A model generated the notes under the pieces. The model was not told where the DNA came from and ran no database searches. It saw nothing but the letters and a program-made list of their open reading frames with translations. Shown one piece after another: positions 55,516-64,000 of a stretch of 64,000 nt of DNA (positions are counted from its first letter, which is position 1; each line of letters begins with the position of its first letter). Source of the stretch: Sphingomonadales bacterium (GTDB taxonomy: Bacteria; Pseudomonadota; Alphaproteobacteria; Sphingomonadales; Sphingomonadaceae); assembly GCA_027491235.1 (NCBI GenBank), contig JAIXWO010000022.1:62001-126000 (forward strand), read 5' to 3'. The position numbers and the translations under genes were made by a program.

Positions 55516-56094
55516 ATGAAGAGATGGCAACGCTATGCGCTTGGCGTGGCGGTCGGGCTGGCGGCCGGGGGCGGCCTTGTCTGGCACAAGACGGGATCCG
55601 CTTTTGATAGTGGCAGCGTGACCAATGGCATTTGGTCAACCTCCCTCAATTACGGCATCGCCTCTGCGGACCCTTTGACCCGCGCCGCCGTCGCCAGGCG
55701 TGGCCTGCTCGCTTTGCCAAAGACAGAAACCGTCTATTGGGCTGCCTCGCGCGATAGCGAGGGTAAGCCGCTTGATGGGTCCTGCACCTATGCGCTTTCG
55801 GGCAAGGCACTCGACTCCCGGTGGTGGAGTGTGACCTTCTATGACCGTGAGGGCTATCTCGTCGCCAATGACGCGCGGATATGGTCCTTTAGTGGCGCGT
55901 CGATCACACCCGAAGAAAAGGCCGGTTGGACGGTCACGATTTCTCCGAACAAGCCTGCAAGCGGCCACTGGCTGCCTAGCGCCAAGGGCCAGCCTTTTGA
56001 GCTGACCTTGCGGATGTACAATCCCGGCCCCGCTTTCGTGAAGGACCCCAAGGCTGCAGAGCTGCCCGTTTTGAAGAAGGAGGGCTGCGCATGA
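55516..56094 (+). CDS. DUF1214 domain protein
   Basis: A 192-residue exported or membrane-anchored protein with an N-terminal hydrophobic segment (YALGVAVGLAAGGGLVWH). SRWWSVTFYDREGYLVANDA and PSAKGQPFELTLRMYNPGP are DUF1214 features. The family often forms the C-terminal half of DUF1254/DUF1214 proteins of unknown function. Here the two halves are separate genes and in reverse order. It overlaps the next gene by four bases. Confidence 0.8.
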   Translation: MKRWQRYALGVAVGLAAGGGLVWHKTGSAFDSGSVTNGIWSTSLNYGIASADPLTRAAVARRGLLALPKTETVYWAASRDSEGKPLDGSCTYALSGKALDSRWWSVTFYDREGYLVANDARIWSFSGASITPEEKAGWTVTISPNKPASGHWLPSAKGQPFELTLRMYNPGPAFVKDPKAAELPVLKKEGCA

Positions 56095-56609
56095 AACAGT
56101 GGCTTGGACCCGCAGCCGTCGCCTTGCTCGTGGCTGCCGCCGCTTGGCAGGGCGGCCTCTCTTTGGCGACCTATGGCCTGATGGAGGTCGCTGTCCGCCG
56201 GACAGCCGCCGATACAGGCTTCAACAAGATGCGGTATAACGCACTCGCGACGCCCGAAAATCAGCCCATCGTTCGGCCCAGCCCGGACTTAGCTTATGCT
56301 GCTTGCGCTTATGATCTGAAGGACGGTCCGGTTGAAGTGACGATGGCACCGGTGCCGGGCCGCTATTCCTCGCTCAGCGTGTTCGACGCGCGGACCGATG
56401 TGGTCTTTGTCCGCAATGACCAGCAGGCGAAGGAAAAGCCCTTCCAGATCGTCATCGCGCGCGACGGGCAGGCTGTTCCGGCGGGCAAAGAGGTCGTGCG
56501 TGTCGACTATGACCGCGGGATCGCGCTGATCCGACTGCTGCTTAACACGCCGTCCGAAATCAAATCGCTGGAGCCTCTCCGGCGGCAGTCGAGCTGCCGC
56601 CAGATTTAG
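56091..56609 (+). CDS. DUF1254 domain protein
   Basis: A 172-residue protein with an N-terminal hydrophobic segment (AAVALLVAAAAWQGGLSLAT). DLAYAACAYDLKDGPVEVTM and APVPGRYSSLSVFDARTDVV fit DUF1254. It is coupled to the DUF1214 gene by ATGA, so the two products probably work together. Its stop overlaps the convergent tadC stop by four bases. Confidence 0.75.
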   Translation: MKQWLGPAAVALLVAAAAWQGGLSLATYGLMEVAVRRTAADTGFNKMRYNALATPENQPIVRPSPDLAYAACAYDLKDGPVEVTMAPVPGRYSSLSVFDARTDVVFVRNDQQAKEKPFQIVIARDGQAVPAGKEVVRVDYDRGIALIRLLLNTPSEIKSLEPLRRQSSCRQI

Positions 56610-57607
56610 CCCAAGCGATTGACGAAGTTGTCGCTGATCGAACAGGCCGCCGGGCCGAGAATAACGATGAAGAGCACCGGCAGAATGAAAAGGATCAGCG
56701 GCACCGTCATGATGGCGGGCAGGCGTGCGGCCTTTTCTTCCGCGCGCATCATGCGCTCGTTGCGGAATTCGGCCGACAGAACACGCAGTGCAGACGCCAG
56801 CGGAGTACCGTATTTCTCGGTCTGGATCATGGTCGTGACGACGCCTTTGACCGCATCGAGCGGCACGCGGGTCGCCAGGTTTTCAAACGCGGTCCGACGG
56901 TCTGTCAGAAAGCCCAGTTCGATCGACGTCAGCGTCAGTTCGTCGCCCAGTTCCGGATAGCCACGGCCCAGTTCCTTGGCCACGCGGCCGAAGGAAGCGT
57001 CGACCGTTAGACCCGCTTCGGCGCAGATCACGAGCAGATCGAGCGCATCGGGAAGCCCCTTGCGGATCGCATCGGAACGCTTGGAAATCTTGTTCTGCAA
57101 GAAGATGTCGGGTGCCTTATAGCCTCCGATGAGGGCAGCCGCTGCGGCACCAAAGCGCTTGAACGGCGTAAGATCTGGCCAGTGGTTCATGACATAAATC
57201 ATGAACACAGCGGTGCCGCCAATGACGATGGGCAGGATCAGTCGGCTAAAGATGACCGCAATGGCCAGTTCCTTGGACCGGATACCGGCCTGCATCAGCT
57301 TGACCTGTGCCTCTTTGACCTGCGATTCCTGAAGCATTTTAAAGGTCGACAGGAAGCCGCGCAGCTTGTCTGTGCGCTGGTTGTTATGGGTGATCTTGGT
57401 GCGACGCTTGGACGTGGACGCGACGATACCAGCCTTGAGCTGCTCGCGCCGTTCGTTGAGCGCCTTGACCCTTTTGGCCATAGGATCGCGCACCGTTGTT
57501 GCAGCATAAAGCGCGACAAGGATGGCAAGGGCTGCGACGGCAGTGAGCAGCGTCGCCACCCACATAACGTCGACACCCATCAGGGTTGGACCGGATACTG
57601 GTTGCAT
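56606..57607 (-). CDS. tadC: TadC, Tad pilus inner-membrane platform protein
   Basis: A 333-residue T2SSF-domain protein with several membrane helices. LPDALDLLVICAEAGLTVDA followed by SFGRVAKELG is the platform motif, with VPLILFILPVLFIVILGPA at the C-terminus. TadB and TadC form the platform for Tad/Flp pilus assembly. It is the last gene of the minus-strand cluster, 24 bases downstream of tadB. Confidence 0.92.
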   Translation of the reverse strand: MQPVSGPTLMGVDVMWVATLLTAVAALAILVALYAATTVRDPMAKRVKALNERREQLKAGIVASTSKRRTKITHNNQRTDKLRGFLSTFKMLQESQVKEAQVKLMQAGIRSKELAIAVIFSRLILPIVIGGTAVFMIYVMNHWPDLTPFKRFGAAAAALIGGYKAPDIFLQNKISKRSDAIRKGLPDALDLLVICAEAGLTVDASFGRVAKELGRGYPELGDELTLTSIELGFLTDRRTAFENLATRVPLDAVKGVVTTMIQTEKYGTPLASALRVLSAEFRNERMMRAEEKAARLPAIMTVPLILFILPVLFIVILGPAACSISDNFVNRLG

Positions 57608-57631
57608 GTTCTTGTCTCGCTCCCCGATCCG

Positions 57632-58597
57632 TTAGATTTCAAAGCTGACCATTTTGGCCATGATGGCGACCCCGATGCCCATCCAGACCAGCCCGCCTAG
57701 ACCAATCACCATCAGGCGCTCGTCAATAAAGAAGTCGCCGATGTACCCCGGGTTCATGGTGTACAGCAGACCGAACACGATGAACGGCAGCGAGCCAACG
57801 ATATAGGCAGAGGCCTTTGATTCCGAAGACATGGCGCGGATCTTCAGCTTCATTTGCGATCGTTTGCGCAACACATCGGCGAGGTTGGACAGAGTTTCAG
57901 CCAAGTTGCCGCCCGTTTCCCGCTGAATGGCAAGCGAGATGCAGAAAAACTGAAACTCCGGAATGCTGAGGCGTTCGGCCGCATCCTGCAACGCTTCATC
58001 CATGGTCCGCCCGATCTTGACCTTATCGGCAACAAACTGAAATTCAGCGCCCACAGCTCCCGGCAATTCCTTGCCGACGATCCCCAATGTTTCGGAAATA
58101 GGAAGGCCCGACCGCAAACCGCGCACCATAAGTTCGATGGCGTCAGGAAAGCGGACGTTGAAATCGCCAATGCGTTTGCCGATCAGAAAGCCGATCGTCA
58201 TGTGCGGGAGGCCAAGGCCCAACACGACCCCGGCCAAAAGGCCGAGCAGAACAGGGGCACCCTTGATCACCAGTCCCGCCGCGACAAGGATGCCGATGCC
58301 AACACAGGCCAGCACATAGTTTCGCAGCGTCCAGCTTTTGCCTGTCCGCTCAATGCGCTTGGCGAGCAGCTCCGGGTTCGGGATCAGGCTATTGCCGCTG
58401 CTCTGGTTCGGGGTCGGTTTTGAGGCAATCATCTTGCGCATCTGTTTTTCAACAGAGTTTGTGGCGGCGCCATGCCGTTCCCTCAACTCGTCCAGACGGC
58501 GGTGATACGCCTTGCCTTGTGACGGGCCGGAAAAGGCAAGAAACAGCAGGGCAATGGCCAATAGGGCTCCAAAGCCAAGCATGATAACGGACATCAT
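57632..58597 (-). CDS. tadB: TadB, Tad pilus inner-membrane platform protein
   Basis: A 321-residue T2SSF-domain protein. FPDAIELMVRGLRSGLPISE and FFCISLAIQRETGGNLAETL are signature stretches, with membrane helices at the N-terminus (IMLGFGALLAIALLFLAF), in the middle and at the end. It normally lies directly after cpaF/tadA, but here cpaE precedes it with a 51-base gap and no ATPase gene. Confidence 0.92.
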   Translation of the reverse strand: MMSVIMLGFGALLAIALLFLAFSGPSQGKAYHRRLDELRERHGAATNSVEKQMRKMIASKPTPNQSSGNSLIPNPELLAKRIERTGKSWTLRNYVLACVGIGILVAAGLVIKGAPVLLGLLAGVVLGLGLPHMTIGFLIGKRIGDFNVRFPDAIELMVRGLRSGLPISETLGIVGKELPGAVGAEFQFVADKVKIGRTMDEALQDAAERLSIPEFQFFCISLAIQRETGGNLAETLSNLADVLRKRSQMKLKIRAMSSESKASAYIVGSLPFIVFGLLYTMNPGYIGDFFIDERLMVIGLGGLVWMGIGVAIMAKMVSFEI

Positions 58598-58648
58598 CTT
58601 ACTGCCACTTTCCTATCGTCAAAAACCAATGCGGTGCCGCAACGCCGA

Positions 58649-59968
58649 TCAAGCGACCGGTTCTGAAGCCGCCTGTTTTGAGGCCTTTTTAGGGAACAGG
58701 GATTTCAGATCGCCGATCTTTGTCATCAAAGATGGCTTTGCCGCTGCCTTGGTGCCGATCTTGGGCATGTCATCTTCCTGACCCGCGACAGCGAGCATCT
58801 TGGTCACGACATCCTGCAGGGCACCGCCAATTTTTGATCCCTTGCCCGCATCGGCCACCGGCTTGCCAAGCTTGGCGGCCTGGCTGGTGACTTTAAGGTC
58901 ATAGGGAATGACAACGTCGATCTTACGCTCAATAGAGGCTTCGAAATCCTTCTTGGTGATTTCCGGCGTCGCGCCGGCCACCACCTTGTTCAAGACAACG
59001 ATGACCTGTGATTGCGGTGCGTTTGACTTGAGCCAGGAAAGAATGCGGATCACATCGCGCGCCGACGCCAGCGTCAGTTCTGCAACAACGATGGTGGAAT
59101 GCACATCGCCCATCAGGTGCGGGTGCTGAACCAATGTGGTGCGCGGAAGATCGATCACGGTGCATTCAAACGCCGTTTTCATCTCTTCCTGCAGCAGATG
59201 GAAGGCCGTTCCGTCCGTCAGCGTTGGCTGATGGATGGGGGCTTCTGCCGAGAGGATCGCGAGCTTTTCGCTGGCTTTCACCATCGCGCGCTCAATGAAG
59301 AGACCGTCGATGCGGCTCGGATTTTCGATTGCATCGGTCAGGCCGCGGCCGGGTTCAAGATCCAGCGTCAGGGCACCTGTTCCGAAATGCAGGTCAAGGT
59401 CGAGCAGCGATGTTGAGCGCCGCTCTTTCTCAGCCAGAAGCCAAGCAATGGAGGTGGCCAGTGTGGACGCGCCGGAGCCGCCGCGCGCGCCGATGACAGC
59501 CGTCATCAGGTGCGGGCGTTCAATGGGGCCTTCACCTGCCTTTGGCGCATGGAGCACGGCCTGGGCGTGGGCGATGGCGTCACGCAACTGGTCCGGGCTG
59601 AACGGCTTCAGAAGATAATCCTGAATGCCGCTGGCCAGCAGGTCACGGTACAAGCGCACATCGTTCACCTGTCCCGCCGCGATAACGACAGTGCCCGGTT
59701 CGCAGACTTCCGCCAGCGCGTTGATGTCGTTCAGCGGATCGCCGGACTCAGACAGATCAACGAACAGAATGTTCGGGCTTGCGGCGACCGAAAGGGTTTG
59801 GACAGCGTTACGAAGCCCGCCCTTATGGACCTTTTCGACAGGCAAGCCCATTTCGACAACAACCGGCCGGATGACATCGGCTGAATTGTCGTCACAAATG
59901 AAAGCGGCAAAGGGGTCGCGGTTCGCGCCACCACCACTGCCACGGGAAGGAGACCAGGGAGCGTTCAT
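58649..59968 (-). CDS. cpaE: CpaE, Tad pilus localisation ATPase-like protein
   Basis: A 439-residue protein. An N-terminal receiver-like region (about 20-135) is followed by a ParA/MinD-type domain with the deviant P-loop GARGGSGASTLATS, where the catalytic Lys is replaced, which is typical of CpaE. LDLDLHFGTGALTLDLEPG follows. CpaE directs pilus assembly to the cell pole. Its start overlaps the cpaD stop (TAATG). Confidence 0.93.
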   Translation of the reverse strand: MNAPWSPSRGSGGGANRDPFAAFICDDNSADVIRPVVVEMGLPVEKVHKGGLRNAVQTLSVAASPNILFVDLSESGDPLNDINALAEVCEPGTVVIAAGQVNDVRLYRDLLASGIQDYLLKPFSPDQLRDAIAHAQAVLHAPKAGEGPIERPHLMTAVIGARGGSGASTLATSIAWLLAEKERRSTSLLDLDLHFGTGALTLDLEPGRGLTDAIENPSRIDGLFIERAMVKASEKLAILSAEAPIHQPTLTDGTAFHLLQEEMKTAFECTVIDLPRTTLVQHPHLMGDVHSTIVVAELTLASARDVIRILSWLKSNAPQSQVIVVLNKVVAGATPEITKKDFEASIERKIDVVIPYDLKVTSQAAKLGKPVADAGKGSKIGGALQDVVTKMLAVAGQEDDMPKIGTKAAAKPSLMTKIGDLKSLFPKKASKQAASEPVA

Positions 59969-60597
59969 TAGTTCTTGGTTCCTTCCTTGATCAAGCCGCT
60001 GGCACCCGTTGACGGTGCATCACGATACGTCTTGACGGCCTTGCTGGAGGCCAGTGTGGACGAGACAGGGCTGCCGGAACGGCCGGAGACGAGATCTTCT
60101 GGATTGGCGATCATCGCCGCCAAATTGCTGTTGGTGGCGCAGCCATAGTTGGACGATGCATGGCCGGTCATGTCTGGCTGTGAAGCGCGGCTCCAGTCCG
60201 GGCAACCTGGCACGCTGGCTTTGATGCGGCTCACCACGACGCGGACATTGCCCGGCGCGATTTCACCTGCAGTCAGCGGTGCTGTTTCTTCCAAAAGCAG
60301 GCCATAGCGTGCGGCGAGGGAGGCAACAGCCTCCCGCGTTGCCTGCGTGTCGCCCGCGCTGGTGGAGTCGACCGAAACGCGGTCGCCATAGCTGAGCTTC
60401 ATGGCTTCGAACCAACCGGCAAGGCGCTGGAGTTCTGTCCGCTCCAGACCACCCTGACCGGCGACATCATAGACATAGTCTGTCCGCTGGACGACCGGCT
60501 GGTGGACGCTGCTCAGGCCACGGTTTTCCGTGCCGCAGGCAGACACCGCCAGAGCAAGCCCGAGAAGGAGTGTGTGACGTGCTTTGTACATGACCAT
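59968..60597 (-). CDS. cpaD: CpaD, Tad pilus assembly lipoprotein
   Basis: A 209-residue lipoprotein. The lipobox LGLALAVSACGTEN is at about residues 12-25. The C-terminal VPGCPDWSRASQPDMTGHAS followed by NYGCATNSNLAAMIANPEDL is the CpaD signature. Starts at 60597 (MVMYK) and 60591 (MYK) are both compatible; the AAGGA site favours the second by spacing. CpaD sits in the outer membrane with the CpaC secretin. Confidence 0.9.
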   Translation of the reverse strand: MVMYKARHTLLLGLALAVSACGTENRGLSSVHQPVVQRTDYVYDVAGQGGLERTELQRLAGWFEAMKLSYGDRVSVDSTSAGDTQATREAVASLAARYGLLLEETAPLTAGEIAPGNVRVVVSRIKASVPGCPDWSRASQPDMTGHASSNYGCATNSNLAAMIANPEDLVSGRSGSPVSSTLASSKAVKTYRDAPSTGASGLIKEGTKN

Positions 60598-60612
60598 TAT
60601 TCCTTCCACCAA

Positions 60613-62286
60613 TTAGTTGCCAAAGCCGGGAGCAGGCGTGTTCGCCGCGGCAGACTTGCGTGATGCCTTCGATCCAGACGTTTTCTGGGCCGGTGCCGGG
60701 AGCATGCCGCCAACAGACGGGGCTGCAGGTATGGTGACCGGATCCCCCATTGTCGGCTTCTTGGCTTGCTCTCCGGTCTTGCCGGTGAAGGTCTGACCCA
60801 TGATGATGCGATCAAAGTCGCTCGGGGTGCGATAGCCGTCGGTCGGCAGCTTGATCTCGCCGGCGGAAACTGGCTTCACCAGATAAGGCGTCACGACGAT
60901 GACAAGTTCTGTCTCGTTCTTACGGAAGCCGTTTGAACGGAACAGCGTGCCAAGAACGGGCAGGTTGCCCAGGCCCGGCGCACGGTCAATCGAGTTGTTC
61001 TGTGTGTTCTGCATCAGACCACCGATCATGAAGCTCTGACCAGAGCCGAGCTCCACGGTCGTTTCGACGCGGCGGGTTGCCAGCGCTGGAACCTGAAAGC
61101 CGTTGATGACCACTGAGCCAGCCGATGTCAGCTGCGACACTTCCGGGCGGACGCGCATCGAGATGCGACCATCAGACAGCACGGTTGGCGTGAACGCGAG
61201 GCTGACCCCATATTGTTTATACTCGATCGACACCTGACCCAGCGAGGTCGACAATGGGATCGGGATTTCGCCACCCGCCAGGAAGCTGGCGGTTTCACCT
61301 GAAAGCGCGGTCAGCGTCGGCTGGGCAAGCGTTGTTGCCATCCCGTCGGTTTCAGCAAGGTCAATCGCCGAAGCGAGGTCGAGACCCAGCAGGCGACCTG
61401 CAAGGCCGATGCTCGTCTTGCCGGCTCCAAGGCCAAGCGACTTGAAGTCATAGGCGGTCCCGCCCTTGGCAATGAACTGACCCGTTGAAGGATCAAACGG
61501 CAGCGAGATCGAACCGCTCGGCAGGCCGAACAGAGAGGAGGCATCGAGCTTTGGAAGGCCCGACAGGTCCTGCGTGCCGATGGAACCAAAGTTGCGGCCT
61601 TGGGAAATGCCCATCAGAAAGCCACCGGTGGTATCGCGCGACAACAGGTTGACGCCGAATTCCTTGACCAGCTGGCGGTTCACTTCCGCAATCTTCACCT
61701 GCAGGTTGACCTGAAGCGGGGTGGCCGTCTTCGTCCGGTTCACGACTTCAATGTCAGTCCCGACAAAGGCACGGGCAAGACGTTCCGCCTCAGCCCCGTC
61801 TTCGGGCGATGCAACGGTGCCGGTCAGCAGGACCAATCCGTTCATCGTCGTTGCCTTGATATCGGCTTCTGGCATGGCGAGGTTCAGCATTTCGTCAATC
61901 GAGTTGACGTTGGCGCCGACGCGGACGTTGGCGGAGTAAACAACCTTGCCGGCCGCGGTTGTTGCAAACACTGTCGATTCGCCGCTCGCCTTACCCAGAA
62001 TGTAAAGCTGACGCGGAGAGCGAACTTGGACGTCTGCAACATCCTGATTGGAAATCAAGACATCCGAGATGGGGACAGGAAGCGTGACAAGCTGGCCACG
62101 GCCCTTGGAGAGTGAAATCTCCGTCGAGGCGCGCTGTGTAACAGGCGAACTCGGACCCGATACCTGGACGGCGCGGACGGTCTGGCGCTTTGGCGCGGCC
62201 GCCGGGGCGGAGGTCGTCACGAGGGCCACTGAGATGGCGCTCGCCGCGAGGAGCGCTTTGCGCCCGTAATTGGTGTTGGTGCTCAT
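60613..62286 (-). CDS. cpaC: CpaC, Tad pilus outer-membrane secretin
   Basis: A 557-residue secretin. After a signal peptide, a BON-like/pilus-N region (about 50-230; DVLISNQDVADVQVRSPRQL) is followed by the secretin domain with LAQPTLTALSGETASFLAGG, SLAFTPTVLSDGRISMRVRP and SFMIGGLMQNTQNN. A Pro/Ala/Lys-rich tail ends the protein. The start at 62286 is chosen because it begins the signal peptide. It is one base from cpaB. Confidence 0.93.
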   Translation of the reverse strand: MSTNTNYGRKALLAASAISVALVTTSAPAAAPKRQTVRAVQVSGPSSPVTQRASTEISLSKGRGQLVTLPVPISDVLISNQDVADVQVRSPRQLYILGKASGESTVFATTAAGKVVYSANVRVGANVNSIDEMLNLAMPEADIKATTMNGLVLLTGTVASPEDGAEAERLARAFVGTDIEVVNRTKTATPLQVNLQVKIAEVNRQLVKEFGVNLLSRDTTGGFLMGISQGRNFGSIGTQDLSGLPKLDASSLFGLPSGSISLPFDPSTGQFIAKGGTAYDFKSLGLGAGKTSIGLAGRLLGLDLASAIDLAETDGMATTLAQPTLTALSGETASFLAGGEIPIPLSTSLGQVSIEYKQYGVSLAFTPTVLSDGRISMRVRPEVSQLTSAGSVVINGFQVPALATRRVETTVELGSGQSFMIGGLMQNTQNNSIDRAPGLGNLPVLGTLFRSNGFRKNETELVIVVTPYLVKPVSAGEIKLPTDGYRTPSDFDRIIMGQTFTGKTGEQAKKPTMGDPVTIPAAPSVGGMLPAPAQKTSGSKASRKSAAANTPAPGFGN

Positions 62287-62287
62287 G

Positions 62288-63301
62288 TTACTTGCCCCCA
62301 AACGTGACTTCTGTGGGTGTCGAACTGCGCCAGACTTTGACAACCGGGCCGCGGTTTGCAGGATCGACAGATGCTCCGGCCGATGGCGTGCCGCCATTGG
62401 ATGAAGCTGTGCTGGTCTGGGCACGCGGAACCGAACGACGCTGGAAGCGCGAGACGTCGGCACCCGTCACAAAGGTCGGGTCGGTATCGACCGGACGCGA
62501 TGCGATGGCGAGCAGCATCTGCTTTTCCGTCTTCGGGTCAGCGCCTTCGGGAACCCGCACGTCGCCAGATGCAATCGCACGTTCCAGTTCCGACGCATTG
62601 TCGGCAATAGAGCGCAAGGACAGCGAGAGCTGACCGATGGACTGGGCCACGGCAATCTTTTCCGCGATACGCGGCGTGACTTCGAGGGTCACGTTGGACG
62701 ATACCTTCACTTCGGTATTGCCATCCTTATCTTCGGAAACGGTCCGCTGGTCCGTCGCCAGAACGCGGACGTTGCGAATGATCGTTTCAGAGGCGCGCAG
62801 AGCCGGGCCGTCACTGCCGTCCACCGATTGTGTCAGCACCATATCGACGCGGTCACCCGGGAAGACGAAGCCGGCAACGCCGCTTTGCGCGGACACCGAA
62901 ACGGTCACGGCGCGCATGCCTGGGCCGAGCGCTGCGGCGAGAAAGCCACGGTCACCCGATTTGACGAGTGCGCCTTGTGTGATCGGCTGCCCGGCGGAGA
63001 TCGCATTGCGAACGACTGTGCCGTGCAGCTGGTTCAGATCGACGTTCTGACCCTCAACGAAATAGGCGTTTTCCACCAATTCCTTGGGCCAAGGCTGATA
63101 GCGAAAGCTGTCAGGGCCGATGATAGTGCCAACGGGCAAGGCGCGGGTCGCGACCAAAATCTTTGGCCCAACGGGCTGCGGCGCGGCTGCAGCTTGCACT
63201 TGCGGTGCCGGAGACCCCGCAAACATGTTCTTCGCCATAAAGGCTGTGACACCCGCTATGATGAGCGCCCCAACCAGGAGTGCGATTTTCTTAGGATCCA
63301 T
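62288..63301 (-). CDS. cpaB: CpaB, Tad pilus periplasmic assembly protein
   Basis: A 337-residue protein with an N-terminal membrane anchor (IALLVGALIIAGVTAFMA). An SAF-like domain follows (ILVATRALPVGTIIGPDSFR, then VVRNAISAGQPITQGALV), and FVFPGDRVDMVLTQSVDG is a RcpC/CpaB feature. The start at 63301 has better spacing from AAGGGG than the ATG at 63310, which lies directly on it. Confidence 0.92.
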   Translation of the reverse strand: MDPKKIALLVGALIIAGVTAFMAKNMFAGSPAPQVQAAAAPQPVGPKILVATRALPVGTIIGPDSFRYQPWPKELVENAYFVEGQNVDLNQLHGTVVRNAISAGQPITQGALVKSGDRGFLAAALGPGMRAVTVSVSAQSGVAGFVFPGDRVDMVLTQSVDGSDGPALRASETIIRNVRVLATDQRTVSEDKDGNTEVKVSSNVTLEVTPRIAEKIAVAQSIGQLSLSLRSIADNASELERAIASGDVRVPEGADPKTEKQMLLAIASRPVDTDPTFVTGADVSRFQRRSVPRAQTSTASSNGGTPSAGASVDPANRGPVVKVWRSSTPTEVTFGGK

Positions 63302-63350
63302 GACGCGCATTCCCCTTGCCGCGTGGGTTAATCATTCAAGGTAAGAGTGA

Positions 63351-63824
63351 TCACCCAAAATGGTTAAAATATCGTTCGTGAATGGCCCATATGCCTGCCA
63401 TGGAAATGGCGACCCCATAGGGAACTTCGATTTTATTGCCGGATTTCCGGGCCTTTTCGCGCATCCACATGCCAAGCGTGATGATCCCGCCGAGTATCGA
63501 CATAACCATCAAGAGTTGCAGGAAAACGATTGCCGGGAACCAGAGCGCGAGTGCAGCGATCAATTTTACATCGCCACCGCCCATCGCATTGAGCGCAAAG
63601 AAGATCGAAAACAGAGCCAAGAAGCCGATGGCGACGCCGATTTGGATGGCGATATCCGGCCATACCGACATATCTGTGGCTGCCCACATAAGCGGTGCGC
63701 ACGCAGCGATGGTGATGACGAGCCAATTCGGAATGGTGCGCGTGCGCACATCGCCAAATGCCGCAAAAGCCAGCATGAGGGCGAGGGCCGCATAGAGCAC
63801 CATGACAAGAGTAAGTCCGTTCAT
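63351..63824 (-). CDS. cpaA: CpaA, Tad prepilin peptidase
   Basis: A 157-residue membrane aspartyl protease of the TadV/CpaA type. The catalytic aspartates are Asp25 (FGDVRTRTIPNW) and Asp85 in MGGGDVKLIA, the GxGD motif. Six hydrophobic segments are present. It processes Flp pilin and TadE/F pseudopilins, none of which are encoded in the window. It is the first gene of the cpaABCDE-tadBC cluster, 49 bases before cpaB. Confidence 0.93.
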   Translation of the reverse strand: MNGLTLVMVLYAALALMLAFAAFGDVRTRTIPNWLVITIAACAPLMWAATDMSVWPDIAIQIGVAIGFLALFSIFFALNAMGGGDVKLIAALALWFPAIVFLQLLMVMSILGGIITLGMWMREKARKSGNKIEVPYGVAISMAGIWAIHERYFNHFG

Positions 63825-63941
63825 GGCACCTTCCTATAATCACGACGCATTATCAAAGCGTAACTAAGTAAACGAAGACGGTGACGCCTTGTCCCAAAGG
63901 GCAGGGTTGACCGGTCCATGCCGCATCGCCACTGCACGCGC

Positions 63942-64000
63942 ATGGCTTATGATGTCGCCATTATCGGAGCTGGAATTGCCGGAGCGAGCCTTGCGGCCGC
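63942..64000 (+). CDS. FAD-dependent oxidoreductase, N-terminus only (cut by window edge)
   Basis: Only about 19 codons are visible: MAYDVAIIGAGIAGASLAA. This is a dinucleotide-binding Rossmann motif (GxGxxG) of a FAD-dependent oxidoreductase. The start may instead be 63918 (adding MPHRHCTR). It is divergent from cpaA, with a 117-base region in between. The family cannot be narrowed further. Confidence 0.6.
   Translation, partial: MAYDVAIIGAGIAGASLAA

Overview
The window is about 62-64% GC, gene-dense bacterial chromosome. Gene content points to an alphaproteobacterium of the order Sphingomonadales: a flagellar block with sigma-54 promoters, the leuA/ilvC/ilvH/ilvB/miaA/serB neighbourhood, DUF3089 and DUF4153 proteins, a CpaA-E Tad pilus block, glyQ-glyS-ppdK, and palindromic intergenic repeats of the kind common in sphingomonads. 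The order-level assignment is inference; the window holds no rRNA or other taxonomic marker. I see no tRNA or rRNA gene, CRISPR array, insertion sequence, prophage or integrated element. No gap between genes exceeds 300 bases.

Region 1 (1-12786) is flagellar. On the minus strand flgA-flgM-flgN-like-lytic transglycosylase-flhA (cut by the window edge) form one unit. On the plus strand flgBCDEFGHIJKL form an operon with mostly overlapping start and stop codons, followed by motA-motB. Two near-consensus sigma-54 promoters lie back to back between flgA and flgB. FlgD and FlgE are unusually short, FlgH lacks a lipoprotein cysteine, and FlgJ is split into a rod-cap protein and a separate transglycosylase.

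Region 2 (12787-24027) holds branched-chain amino-acid synthesis (leuA with a leucine-rich leader peptide; ilvB-ilvH-ilvC), a thioesterase, an epoxide-hydrolase-like protein, a Baeyer-Villiger-type monooxygenase, a YceI protein, and head-to-head miaA/serB. Region 3 (24041-28183) is a compact set: a Sel1/SPOR protein diverging from ParA, a ribbon-helix-helix-like protein, and a TPR/SPOR protein. This is the best candidate here for an undescribed positioning system. Region 4 (28224-37612) holds pyrB with a catalytically degenerate dihydroorotase, ruvX, DUF3089, DUF4153, a transaldolase-family aldolase, xerC, dedA, gshB and yraN.

Region 5 (37609-50600) is housekeeping: rsmI, an LpoA-like lipoprotein, hemW, a CAP-domain protein wedged between rdgB and hemW, rph, hrcA-grpE, a MaoC dehydratase, ychF, pth, rplY and two tandem TraB/GumN proteins. 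Region 6 (49693-64000) holds glyQ-glyS (glyS carries an in-frame palindromic insertion), ppdK, a DUF1214/DUF1254 pair, the Tad pilus cluster cpaA-B-C-D-E-tadB-tadC without the CpaF ATPase, and the first codons of a FAD-dependent oxidoreductase.
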